From assembly GCA_964442525.1 (NCBI GenBank), contig CAYTZO010000017.1, forward strand, positions 1-16,958: a stretch of DNA of 16,958 bases, given 5' to 3'. The position numbers and the translations under genes are program-made. Source of the stretch: CAYTZO01 sp964442525. Lineage in GTDB: Bacteria; Patescibacteriota; Microgenomatia; UBA10105; UBA927. A model generated the notes under the pieces. That model was given only the letters and a program-made list of their open reading frames with translations, did not search any database and was not told the origin of the DNA. How positions within the stretch are numbered: the first letter of the stretch is position 1; every line of letters starts with the position of its first letter. This document shows positions 6,972 to 13,935 of the stretch, piece after piece.

Positions 6972-7553
6972 TTAATCAAGAAGCTCCTCTTCATCGCCGA
7001 TGACCATAACTCTTGATCCTCCAAGTATAGAGAGCACAAACGGATCGCGTCTGCGTTTACGGAACGCGAATTCCTCCTCGCTCATCACCGTATAGTTGAG
7101 TTCAGTCTCTCGTCTCACTTCCTCTGCTTTTACGAGCTGCGCGAGTTCTGGAAGGACAACGTTCCCCACAACCAAAAGCTCTACGTCGGTACTCGCGCGT
7201 TTGGGTAGATGCCGTAAAAACCTGCCGGATATCATGGCAAACTTTATTTTGCCGAGTTTGGCTTTGTGCTTGAGGATGTCGGCACTCAAACCGGATGTTT
7301 TCCCAATTAATGTCAAAAGTTCATAGTAGAGAGGGTAATCTCTCCGAAAACTATAAAATAGACGGTTGGCCCGCTGCTCTTTGGTGACCATGCCGGCCTT
7401 TTCCATATGCGCAAGCTCGCGCCGAACGGCATTAATTTCTTCACCAACCTTCCGCACTATATCTCGAACATGGAATATGGTACCCGGATGAGTAAAAAAC
7501 AACGTCAGCATTTTCACCCGTACGCGGGAGATAATAAGATCTTCAAGAAACAT
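6972..7553 (-). CDS. Winged-helix regulator fused to a degenerate nucleotidyltransferase-like domain
   Basis: From ATG 7553 the product has 193 residues. Residues 1-72 read as a winged helix of the ArsR/MarR kind (RVRVKMLTLFF, then FHVRDIVRKVGEEINAVRREL and an RANRLFYSF wing). Residues 103-193 resemble the small Pol-beta-type nucleotidyltransferase fold that follows such helices in archaeal and CPR proteins, including TDVELLVVG (122-130), NYTVMSEEEF (153-162) and the VMVIGDEEEL tail. The catalytic G-S...D-x-D signature is lost: the segment reads SGRFLRHLPKRASTDVELLV. It is therefore probably a DNA- or nucleotide-sensing regulator and not an active transferase. TTG 7559 is an alternative start, but AAGGG is better spaced from ATG 7553. 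It sits between the yerB-like and abrB-like genes in a six-gene run. Function is unproven. Confidence 0.72.
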   Translation of the reverse strand: MFLEDLIISRVRVKMLTLFFTHPGTIFHVRDIVRKVGEEINAVRRELAHMEKAGMVTKEQRANRLFYSFRRDYPLYYELLTLIGKTSGLSADILKHKAKLGKIKFAMISGRFLRHLPKRASTDVELLVVGNVVLPELAQLVKAEEVRRETELNYTVMSEEEFAFRKRRRDPFVLSILGGSRVMVIGDEEELLD

Positions 7554-7584
7554 ACCCAATAACCCTTTCTCGGGCAGGAGTCTC

Positions 7585-8754
7585 TTAGTAGTTTACTGGC
7601 GTACCGATCGGCAGAAGTTCGAACCAGAGTTGACCCCGATCGAAACTGACTTCACGGCCAGCCGCATCATAAAACTTTGTCCGGGAACTTAGATCAGGCT
7701 TTTTCCACGTCACCTTTGTCGCCTTGCCATCTTCAAATACGAGCCCGTCTCCCGTCCCAGTGGTGGTATAGAACAGATGGCCCTTGGAGTCAAGAGGGCC
7801 GATCTCTTTCGCCCATTGAATAATGACTGCTTTTGCTGAAATGGCCTGCTTGTTCTCAAGATCAATTTGCGCCACCCCTCCATTGGTGCGGCGATAGGTG
7901 TTCGTTGTTTTATCATAATCCCAACGAACGCCATACTCCGCCTCATACCCTTTCCATGCAACGAAACTTGCGGAGAATGAAGCAGACCGGTCATTGAGTC
8001 CTGCATCGTCTTTGAATTTCCAGGCAACAAAATTTTTATTCCACGCAACCCCCTTCGCATCAACGTTGGTCCATCCCCGCTCCGCAGCAATTTTATAAAG
8101 TTTATCCGTCACGCAGACCATCGTATGCTCCGTCGCCACTGGACGATCAAGGCGATCATAATTTCTGTAACATGTCGGGAACGATATGCCGAACTGATCC
8201 ATGTCTTTTATGCGGTATTGCTGTATCTGACAAAGCGCTTTGGCCCGTTCATCAACGGTGTCGTCGTTACAATTGCCTGCGCCGCCCACGTGATTATAGA
8301 GGGCATCGTATTCAAGAACCCACGGTAAAAAGTAGGATCGGGCGCTGCGCACCGGAGCAAGGTTTGTGCTCGCTGCCACGCCGCAGTAAAAGACTCCCAT
8401 AAACCGGGCAATCCCCCCCTCAGCGACCGCCTCATAAACTACGTCTGCACTGCTCAGACCCGATTGCGGACGGGCCTCCACATGATTTTCTATCATGACG
8501 GCAAGAGGTCGTCTGGTTTCCCAGATTTTTCGTTCATCAGCCGTATAGAGCTTCCCGTTAATCGGACATGCCTCTGTTTTCGGCGCATTCGGATCTATGA
8601 CAAAACGGCCCTGTGTGCCATTGGGAATCGGCGCGGTAACTCTCCCCGGTAAAAATCTGCCTGCGTAACTAAATCCAGCAAATGACAAACCCGTCACAAA
8701 AAGATAAATCGCAAGCCCTATGATGCCATACATGAGAAGCTGTTCTTTTTTCAT
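7585..8754 (-). CDS. DUF3048 (YerB-like) membrane-anchored protein
   Basis: The 389-residue product matches the DUF3048 family, typified by the Bacillus lipoprotein YerB, whose biochemical role is not established. An N-terminal hydrophobic segment (about 8-29) anchors it, with no lipobox cysteine, so here it is a membrane-tethered exported protein and not a lipoprotein. The diagnostic block is RRPLAVMIENHVEARPQSGLSSADVVYEAVAEGGIARFMGVF (81-122), preceded by CPINGKLYT (63-71). The later VRSARSYF, GGAGNC and IIQWAK segments also fit. Several extracellular cysteines (63, 124 and around the GNC and TCY segments) could form disulfides. Its ATG overlaps the stop of the DUF4446 gene in ATGA, implying coupled translation. 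Confidence 0.88.
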   Translation of the reverse strand: MKKEQLLMYGIIGLAIYLFVTGLSFAGFSYAGRFLPGRVTAPIPNGTQGRFVIDPNAPKTEACPINGKLYTADERKIWETRRPLAVMIENHVEARPQSGLSSADVVYEAVAEGGIARFMGVFYCGVAASTNLAPVRSARSYFLPWVLEYDALYNHVGGAGNCNDDTVDERAKALCQIQQYRIKDMDQFGISFPTCYRNYDRLDRPVATEHTMVCVTDKLYKIAAERGWTNVDAKGVAWNKNFVAWKFKDDAGLNDRSASFSASFVAWKGYEAEYGVRWDYDKTTNTYRRTNGGVAQIDLENKQAISAKAVIIQWAKEIGPLDSKGHLFYTTTGTGDGLVFEDGKATKVTWKKPDLSSRTKFYDAAGREVSFDRGQLWFELLPIGTPVNY

Positions 8755-9212
8755 ATGGGTCGAGCTATACTTATTGCCCGTTCCTCTTCTTTTGAAAGCT
8801 CAAAATCTTTTCCCTTGCCACCCTGTACTTGTTTAACATACCACCTATGACCTGTCCGAGCAAATAATGATGTCATGACAAATCCATTCCCTTCGCCGTC
8901 GAGGATCGCCATCGCAAAGCTCTGGCTTCCTCCTGTATCATGAAACGGGTTAAACCGTACGACTCCCATCCGCTGAATGTGTCTCCGGCCATCCACGATC
9001 ACCTGCTGGAGCGTTTGATGAATCGCCGTGATCTGCTTTTGAGCAGCCGTGTGAGACGAGAGAATGCGCTCGAGAATATCTTTGAGCCCGCTCTTGGTTA
9101 TGCCGCTGCTTAAGCGATTATAATGACCCACAGCCCGGATAACCATAACCGACAGTATGGCCATCCAGACGATAACAACGATCAAAAGTACTGTGAGAAT
9201 ACGTGCATCCAT
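8751..9212 (-). CDS. DUF4446 family membrane-anchored protein
   Basis: The 153-residue protein has one N-terminal membrane helix (about 6-27), a polar, probably helical linker (about 40-75) and a compact C-terminal domain with the DUF4446 signature: VVRFNPFHDTGGSQSFAMAILDG (84-106), GFVMTSLFARTGHRWY (110-125) and LSKEEERAI (139-147). Relatives occur in Firmicutes and CPR genomes; the function is unknown. The gene is first in the six-gene minus-strand run and overlaps the YerB-like gene by four bases. A minus-strand promoter (TTGACA, 18 bases, TAAGAT) sits 22-51 bases upstream of the ATG. Confidence 0.88.
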   Translation of the reverse strand: MDARILTVLLIVVIVWMAILSVMVIRAVGHYNRLSSGITKSGLKDILERILSSHTAAQKQITAIHQTLQQVIVDGRRHIQRMGVVRFNPFHDTGGSQSFAMAILDGEGNGFVMTSLFARTGHRWYVKQVQGGKGKDFELSKEEERAISIARPI

Positions 9213-9233
9213 TGAACACCATTCGTACCCATC

Positions 9234-9263
9234 ATCTTACGATTCCTCTTGTCGCCTTGTCAA
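9234..9263 (-). promoter_or_regulatory. Promoter of the DUF4446 - yerB-like - regulator - secDF run
   Basis: On the minus strand TTGACA (9263-9258) is followed after 18 bases by TAAGAT (9239-9234). Start of transcription would be near 9227, about 15 bases before the ATG at 9212. The -35 with its flank, TTGACAAGGC, is repeated as a mirror image in the divergent plus-strand promoter. Confidence 0.65.
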
Positions 9264-9300
9264 TGCGTGAAACACCGTACGTCGTTGAGGCCGGGTGAAG

Positions 9301-9330
9301 TTGACAAGGCTAGCGCGCCTGTGCTACGCT
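9301..9330 (+). promoter_or_regulatory. Promoter of the small membrane protein and DUF5679 genes
   Basis: TTGACA (9301-9306), an 18-base spacer and TACGCT (9325-9330), with TG at 9322-9323 forming an extended -10 (TGCTACGCT). Start of transcription would be near 9337, about 14 bases before the ATG at 9351. The leader contains TGAGG with suitable spacing. Confidence 0.65.
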
Positions 9331-9350
9331 CACCCTCACTGAGGCTACGT

Positions 9351-9617
9351 ATGCCTGCGAAAACGAAAAGGCAAAAACTGCTCGCAGAAAAACACCGGCA
9401 ATTTACCGCGAGTGTGCCGTCGTTTTCTATTTCGGCAGTTTCCCTCGCACGACCGGCCGCCTCTTCGGTTCAAAATAGCCGCGTTGGGGAAGAATCGTAC
9501 CCGCAAACAATGCAATTTGCCCTCCACCGCAAAGACATGGTTCGAACTATTGTCCTGGGGCTTGCGACGGTCGCCGTGGAGTTCGGAATCTATTGGTATA
9601 GTCTAATAAAACGGTAA
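9351..9617 (+). CDS. Small conserved-looking single-helix membrane protein
   Basis: The 88-residue product has a lysine/arginine-rich N-terminus (MPAKTKRQKLLAEKHRQ), a serine/alanine-rich middle (18-50) and one C-terminal membrane helix (about 66-84, TIVLGLATVAVEFGIYWYS) ending in KR. Such a tail-anchored layout predicts a cytosolic basic N-terminus, possibly nucleic-acid or ribosome binding. The frame is open upstream to 9249, but ATG 9351 is chosen because TGAGG lies six bases before it and because a good promoter maps downstream of the earlier ATG. It resembles small CPR proteins found next to DUF5679 genes; that is an impression from memory, not a search. The DUF5679 gene follows 53 bp downstream. 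Function is unknown. Confidence 0.62.
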   Translation: MPAKTKRQKLLAEKHRQFTASVPSFSISAVSLARPAASSVQNSRVGEESYPQTMQFALHRKDMVRTIVLGLATVAVEFGIYWYSLIKR

Positions 9618-9652
9618 CGTTTTCCCTCTGCCTAAAACATTACTTTTTTGAG

Positions 9653-9660
9653 AGGAGGTG
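9653..9660 (+). promoter_or_regulatory. Full-consensus ribosome binding site of the DUF5679 gene
   Basis: AGGAGGTG lies ten bases before ATG 9671. It is the only full-length Shine-Dalgarno match seen in the window and suggests that this small protein is made in large amounts. Confidence 0.85.
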
Positions 9661-9670
9661 AAATAACGAT

Positions 9671-9811
9671 ATGGCTCAGATGTATTGCGTCAAGTGTCGA
9701 GCAAAGCGCGACGATCCAAAAGCTACAAAAATCACCATGAAGAATGGTAAACCGGCTCTCAAAGGCAAATGTCCGGTTTGTGGAACAGGTATGTTCAAAA
9801 TCGGCGGATAA
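9671..9811 (+). CDS. DUF5679 small zinc-ribbon protein
   Basis: This 46-residue protein has two CxxC knuckles, CVKC (6-9) and CPVC (34-37), separated by a lysine-rich hairpin (TKITMKNGKPALKGK, 19-33). The pattern, including MYCVKCRAKR at the start and the KGKCPVCGT segment, is that of DUF5679, common in CPR and some archaea. The topoisomerase-type zinc-ribbon fold suggests nucleic-acid or ribosome association, but no function is established. A full AGGAGGTG ribosome binding site precedes it, and it shares a transcript with the small membrane protein just upstream. An 18-bp perfect inverted repeat follows the stop by 15 bases and probably ends the transcript. Confidence 0.87.
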   Translation: MAQMYCVKCRAKRDDPKATKITMKNGKPALKGKCPVCGTGMFKIGG

Positions 9812-9826
9812 GAGTTATTCTCGTGG

Positions 9827-9874
9827 AAATATGACAATCCCCTCCTTTTTTCTGGTGAGGGGATTGTCATATTT
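9827..9874. terminator. Long perfect inverted repeat between convergent genes, probable bidirectional terminator
   Basis: The arm AAATATGACAATCCCCTC (9827-9844) is repeated exactly as its reverse complement at 9857-9874, with a 12-base loop. It lies between the ends of the DUF5679 gene (plus) and comM (minus). The outer ATATTT-type bases would give a short U-rich end on each strand, but there is no separate U-tract, so intrinsic termination is plausible and not certain. A stem this long and perfect could also block 3' exonucleases. Confidence 0.65.
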
Positions 9875-9908
9875 GGATCATGGAAACTCCGACTAACCGG
9901 AAGATAGG

Positions 9909-11429
9909 TTATTGTTGTGTCGAACGATACTGCAGGGATTCCGCAACATGAGCAAGCTCGGTATTTTTGGCCGCATCCAAGTCTGCAATGGTTCGGGCAA
10001 CCTTAATCACCCGATAATATCCTCTGGCAGATAATCCAAACCGCAACGTCGCCTGCCGAAGAAACGTAAGGACTTCCCCGGATAATTGGCAAAACTCCTT
10101 GACCATCCGCGTGGACATCTCCGCATTCGAGGCAATGCCCATTTTGCGGAATCGCCCTAGCTGCAGATTCCGTGCCGCCTGGACTCTCTTTTGAATAACC
10201 CGAGAGCTCTCGGACTGAAAGTTTTGCGTCAGTTTTTCTACGCGGACAGCCGGGACAGAAACATGGAGATCAATTCGGTCAATGATTGGACCTGAAATGC
10301 GATTTTTATACCGTGCAATCGCGCCAGGCATACAAATACACCGTTTCATCTCACTTCCGAAATTGCCGCATGGGCAGGGGTTGGAAGCGCCTATGAGCAT
10401 AAATTTTGCCGGGTAACGCACGGTCCCGGCAGCGCGGGAAATTGACACGATGCCATCTTCAATCGGCTGGCGTAATGCTTCAAGCACGTGACGCGGAAAC
10501 TCCGGAAACTCGTCCAAAAATAAAATACCCCTGTGGGCAAGAGAAATTTCCCCTGGCATCGGGTGCGTTCCGCCGCCGATGAGTCCGATGCGAGACGTCG
10601 TATGGTGAGGAGCACGAAACGGCCTTTTTTTCACGACCGACTCTCCGATGGGTAAATTCCCCGTAACGGAATAAATTTTCGTCACCTCCAACGCCTCCTC
10701 CTCGGTAAGGTTCGGAAGAATCGAAGGAAGTGCGCGCGCAAGCATCGTCTTGCCGGCGCCCGGCGGACCGAAAAGAAATACGTTGTGTCCGCCGGCAGCA
10801 GCAATCTCAAGTGCGCGCTTCACGTGTTCCTGTCCCTGAATATCAGAAAAATCAAATTCTGACTCGGGGAGTTTTTTGATATCGGTAAACGGAAGAAATG
10901 GCTGAGGTTTGAGCTTTTCATCGCCTTTGAGATGAAGGAAAAGTGCAAGAAGCGAACTCACGGGAATAATAGCAACGCCCCCCAAGATAGCGGCTTCCCT
11001 GGCATCGATGGAGGGAAGAAAAATGTTAGCAAATCCAGCTTGTTTTGCATACATGGTCACCGGCAAGACGCCATTGGTATGCCGGAGGCTTCCATCAAGC
11101 GAAAGCTCACCGATAAATATTGAGCGATCATCTTTCATCACGAGTTGTCCCGAAGCGATGAGAATGCCCAGGGCAATAGGCAAATCATACGATGGTCCGA
11201 TCTTGGGAAGGTCGGCAGGAGCCAGATTAACCGTAATGCGCTTGGCGGGAAATTCTGCACCACTGTTTTTAATTGCAGAACGAACGCGTTCTTTACTTTC
11301 CTCCACTGCTTTATCGGGAAGACCCACGATAGAAAACGTCGGCAGGCCCATGCTGGCAATATCAACTTCTACCGTAACCGGCACCGCGTCAAGCCCGACG
11401 ATCGCGCCGGAAAAAATTTTTGCGAGCAT
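9909..11429 (-). CDS. comM: ComM/YifB-type AAA+ helicase (Mg-chelatase-like)
   Basis: The family is represented by ComM, a hexameric helicase that promotes branch migration when transformed DNA is integrated. The 506-residue product is full length. It has an N-terminal Lon-protease-like domain (about 1-165; SIVGLPDKAVEESKERVRSAI at 33-53), then the AAA+ core with Walker A GPPGAGKT (221-228), Walker B ILFLDEFPEF (302-311), the FRAPHHTTS block (271-279) and a four-cysteine cluster (C352, C354, C364, C366). The C-terminal LSARGYYRVIKVARTIADL (467-485) is typical. ATG 11429 gives the family's usual MLAKIFSGAIVGLDA start; an in-frame start at 11465 would add 12 non-conserved residues. It lies 48 bp downstream of the deacetylase gene and is probably co-transcribed with it. 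Confidence 0.95.
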   Translation of the reverse strand: MLAKIFSGAIVGLDAVPVTVEVDIASMGLPTFSIVGLPDKAVEESKERVRSAIKNSGAEFPAKRITVNLAPADLPKIGPSYDLPIALGILIASGQLVMKDDRSIFIGELSLDGSLRHTNGVLPVTMYAKQAGFANIFLPSIDAREAAILGGVAIIPVSSLLALFLHLKGDEKLKPQPFLPFTDIKKLPESEFDFSDIQGQEHVKRALEIAAAGGHNVFLFGPPGAGKTMLARALPSILPNLTEEEALEVTKIYSVTGNLPIGESVVKKRPFRAPHHTTSRIGLIGGGTHPMPGEISLAHRGILFLDEFPEFPRHVLEALRQPIEDGIVSISRAAGTVRYPAKFMLIGASNPCPCGNFGSEMKRCICMPGAIARYKNRISGPIIDRIDLHVSVPAVRVEKLTQNFQSESSRVIQKRVQAARNLQLGRFRKMGIASNAEMSTRMVKEFCQLSGEVLTFLRQATLRFGLSARGYYRVIKVARTIADLDAAKNTELAHVAESLQYRSTQQ

Positions 11430-11477
11430 TATTCTCACGATAGAGGAAATGTGACTCCCTGACAAGCAGGGGGAGAA

Positions 11478-12377
11478 CTAGCGTACTAGACGCAAAAAAT
11501 CTTCTCCTCTCCGCGCTCCAGCTCGGTAACGGGGAATATAAAAAAGTCGACTTTGATATTGGAAGGAACCAGGCAGAGTCGTCACCGCTCCAATAAACCC
11601 CGCAGCCTTTACTGCGGCAACGACGGTTGTATCAAAAAATCCATATGGATAGGCAAACCAATTCACCACATATCCGACATGTGACTCTAATACGCGCTTG
11701 CTTTCAACAATTTCATCTACGAGCGCCGAGCGGGAAAGTTTCGTGAGCGCCGGATGGCGTACTGAATGAGCACCGAAAACAACATACGGCGATCTTGCCA
11801 TCTCTTCTATTTGGCTCCACGTCATATAATTGCCTCCTCCGATAAGCCCGGTTGGAATAAACGACACTGCCTTCATGCGGTATTTTTTTATAAGCGGGTA
11901 AGCATTTTCATAAAAATCGGCATAGCCGTCATCAAAGGTTATGATGACGGGCTTTGGCGGAAGCGCAATTTTTCCACTCATTGCCGCAGCAAGCTCGTCA
12001 AACGTGATGGTTGTGTACCCATTTGCAGAAAGCGCGGCAAGTTGCGCATCAAGTATAGGAGGCGGTGTGGAGAGAGTGACGCGTCCTGGGTCTTGCGGCG
12101 AAGCAATTTCAACGTAGTGATATAACAGAACCGGAATTTTGTACGCCGACTCTCCGGCAACTATCGGCGGCAGTGTGAGCGACGTGGGGGTAGGCGTGGG
12201 TGTTGGCGTGGACGCGGGTGTCGGAGAATTGGCTGACAATTTGACTGGGCCCCGAGCAGAAGATTGGTACGGAGAGACAGAAAACCTCCCCATAAGTTGG
12301 TTTGGCACAAGATTCGCGCGAAGAAATCCCACAAACGCAGCGAGAAACGCTGTCATTGCAAGAAACTGTAATCTCAT
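11478..12377 (-). CDS. Secreted polysaccharide deacetylase (NodB domain, CE4)
   Basis: The 299-residue protein has an N-terminal hydrophobic signal or anchor (about 2-24), a Pro/Thr-rich linker (51-71, with alternating TP) and a NodB-fold domain from about 80. Catalytic motifs are visible: ITFDDGY (146-152) gives the general base and a metal aspartate, HSVRHP (204-209) supplies the two metal histidines H204 and H208, and FAYPYG (241-246) is the third motif. IPVLLYHYVE (81-90) is shared with PgaB-like and other secreted deacetylases. Likely substrates are N-acetylated cell-wall or surface glycans; which one cannot be read from the sequence. The linker implies display away from the membrane. 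The comM gene follows 48 bp later on the same strand. Confidence 0.92.
   Translation of the reverse strand: MRLQFLAMTAFLAAFVGFLRANLVPNQLMGRFSVSPYQSSARGPVKLSANSPTPASTPTPTPTPTSLTLPPIVAGESAYKIPVLLYHYVEIASPQDPGRVTLSTPPPILDAQLAALSANGYTTITFDELAAAMSGKIALPPKPVIITFDDGYADFYENAYPLIKKYRMKAVSFIPTGLIGGGNYMTWSQIEEMARSPYVVFGAHSVRHPALTKLSRSALVDEIVESKRVLESHVGYVVNWFAYPYGFFDTTVVAAVKAAGFIGAVTTLPGSFQYQSRLFYIPRYRAGARRGEDFLRLVR
12185..12228. repeat. Low-complexity tract encoding the Thr-Pro linker
   Basis: A run of GGTGTNGGCGTGG-like units (plus strand) encodes the alternating Thr-Pro linker of the deacetylase on the minus strand. Its near-hexameric period makes it a likely site of in-frame length variation between strains. 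Confidence 0.6.
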
Positions 12378-12437
12378 AGCTCTAAACTACTGAATTTTTT
12401 ACTTTCTCTCCATCGATATTAGAGAAAAAATCGTCGT

Positions 12438-12466
12438 TTTACAAGACGAGAGCTATCTGATAGAAT
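12438..12466 (+). promoter_or_regulatory. Promoter of the RNase P RNA gene
   Basis: TTTACA (12438-12443), a 17-base spacer and TAGAAT (12461-12466). The predicted start, seven bases downstream, falls on G12474, which is also the first base of the P1 helix of the RNA. This agreement makes it the best-supported promoter in the window. Confidence 0.8.
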
Positions 12467-12473
12467 ACACTTT

Positions 12474-12880
12474 GTACCTTGGAATCCGGATTCTCACCCG
12501 AACAAATTTCCCTGAGGAAATTTGCGCGGGAGGAAAGTCCAGACAGCAGAATGCAGGGGACTTGGCGTAAGCCATGTACCGTAAGGTCGGGTGTCCTGAG
12601 GTTGAAAAACCAAAGGAACGATGCCGGAACTGACCGGCTGAGAGAGCCACAGAGACGATCACAATCCTGTAGCCTGACGGCTATGGAGCGTGCATGAAAC
12701 GTTGGCAATCCCACCCGCTGCAACCGATGAAGCGTTAGCGCAGTCCGCCGAAGCCTCGCGCGAAGGCGGACGACGACACGATGCATTCCGTGGTTCCAAA
12801 AGGAAACTAACCCAAATGTGCGGGCACAAGAGAAATGAGAGTCTAGAAACAGAATCTGGCTTACGAGATTCCAAGGTACC
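12474..12880 (+). ncRNA. rnpB: RNase P RNA, bacterial type A-like
   Basis: This is the catalytic RNA that removes 5' leaders from pre-tRNAs. The ends pair as a perfect 13-bp P1 helix (GTACCTTGGAATC at 12474-12486 with 12867-12879). Conserved sequences are in order: GGAGGAAAGTCC followed by ACAGCAGAATGCAGGG near the 5' end, CCACAGAGACGA in the middle, GCATGAAACG, and ACAGAATCTGGCTTAC near the 3' end, which is the universal P4-forming element. An upstream hairpin AAATTTCC-CTGA-GGAAATTT fits P3, and GTCCGCC/GGCGGAC (12743-12771) forms a further arm. Length of about 407 is normal. Genes on both sides run on the opposite strand. No U-tract terminator is visible at the 3' end; GAAACG/CGTTTC at 12941-12959 is the only nearby hairpin. 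Confidence 0.95.
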
Positions 12881-12940
12881 ATTAAAAAGAGCGTAATCCC
12901 CGATTATAAGGCCAAATGAAGCGAAAGGAGAACAGGCTGC

Positions 12941-12959
12941 GAAACGGTTTATTCGTTTC
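12941..12959. terminator. Possible weak hairpin between rnpB and the AI-2E-type gene
   Basis: GAAACG (12941-12946) and CGTTTC (12954-12959) can form a 6-bp stem with a 7-base loop that contains the stop codon of the minus-strand gene. There is no U-tract on either strand, so a terminator role is tentative. Confidence 0.25.
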
Positions 12960-13935
12960 CCCTCGCACTACCGGATTTTTGGATGAGAAATTCATTGAGA
13001 AGGATCTGAAGAACTAACAAAAGTGGTATTGCCAAAATCGCCCCAATGACTCCGGCCAACCGTCCTCCGATCATAACAGATAAAATAGTAACGAGCGGAG
13101 AAAATCCGATTGTTCGCTTCATAACCAGCGGGACTAAAAGATTATTCTCCGTTTGCTGGATGATGAAGTAAAGTGCCGCAACGATAAGCGCTAAAAACGG
13201 AGAAATCGTAAGAGCCACCAGGATAGCCGGTATCGCTGAAACGATCGGGCCGATGGTCGGCACAATTTCCAAAACTCCTGCGATAATGGCGAGCGGCAAG
13301 GCAAAGTCCACACGAAGAACGGTGAGTCCTATATAAGAGAAAACGCCAATGCTAAACATCAGGAGAAGTTCTCCTCGTACCCACTTCCCGAGCCGTCTTT
13401 CAATTGCCCGGAGTACCGTAACAGTTTTTTTAGTCATCGACTCCCCCACAAGTGGTATGAGCACTTGCTCTGCCCGCGGCCGTTCAAGCAGGAAATAGAA
13501 CGTAAAGACAAGGGTTGTGAGGGTAGCAATAATATTAGAAAATATTCCAACCGTAACGCCGACGATATTTTCACTAATCGGAGCTATTTGCTTTGTGAGT
13601 GTCGAAACGTCGATATTCCAATACGGCAGAACGCGTGCGGCAAACGTCGGCAAATCCGTAATAAGTTTGGTCGATTGTGATACGAGAAGCGGTATAGTGC
13701 CGGCAAGTGACACGCCAAAAAGACCAAAGACCACAATATACACGATCAAAATACTCACCACACGGGGGATGCGTATTCGTTCGAGCATAACAACCAACGG
13801 ATGAATCGCGGTCATGAGAAGAAACGCAACAAAAAGGAGAAAAAGAATATCCCGGATTTGAATAAGTGCCCAGATCCCTGCCAACAGAGCAAGCGCAAAA
13901 AGGATCGTACGATAAGAGAATTCAATCTTGGTCAT
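12949..13935 (-). CDS. AI-2E family (PF01594-type) membrane transporter
   Basis: The 328-residue product has the family's layout: two or three N-terminal helices (about 10-80), a soluble stretch (about 85-130) and a C-terminal block of about five helices. Family motifs include LEIVPTIGPIVSAIPAILVAL, IQQTENNLLVPLVMKRTIGFSPLVTILSVMIGG and the GRLAGVIGAILAIPL segment. Members are called autoinducer-2 exporters or permeases, but most do something else, including sodium-proton exchange, so no substrate is assigned. The ATG lies 14 bases inside the end of miaA, so it is probably translated from the miaB-miaA message. The C-terminal tail (KSGSARGNE) is polar. Confidence 0.91.
   Translation of the reverse strand: MTKIEFSYRTILFALALLAGIWALIQIRDILFLLFVAFLLMTAIHPLVVMLERIRIPRVVSILIVYIVVFGLFGVSLAGTIPLLVSQSTKLITDLPTFAARVLPYWNIDVSTLTKQIAPISENIVGVTVGIFSNIIATLTTLVFTFYFLLERPRAEQVLIPLVGESMTKKTVTVLRAIERRLGKWVRGELLLMFSIGVFSYIGLTVLRVDFALPLAIIAGVLEIVPTIGPIVSAIPAILVALTISPFLALIVAALYFIIQQTENNLLVPLVMKRTIGFSPLVTILSVMIGGRLAGVIGAILAIPLLLVLQILLNEFLIQKSGSARGNE

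Noticed and set aside
6788..7553. Classical toxin-antitoxin locus
   Set aside because: The AbrB protein looks like an antitoxin, but its partner is a winged-helix protein with a dead nucleotidyltransferase-like domain, not a known toxin fold.
12403..12427. TTTCTCT/AGAGAAA inverted repeat upstream of the deacetylase gene as a terminator
   Set aside because: No gene ends here on either strand and there is no U-tract in a useful position; it is AT-rich and short.
12439..12896. Several open frames of 60-150 codons on both strands
   Set aside because: They overlap the RNase P RNA, whose P1 pairing and conserved blocks explain the sequence. The predicted proteins have no family features.
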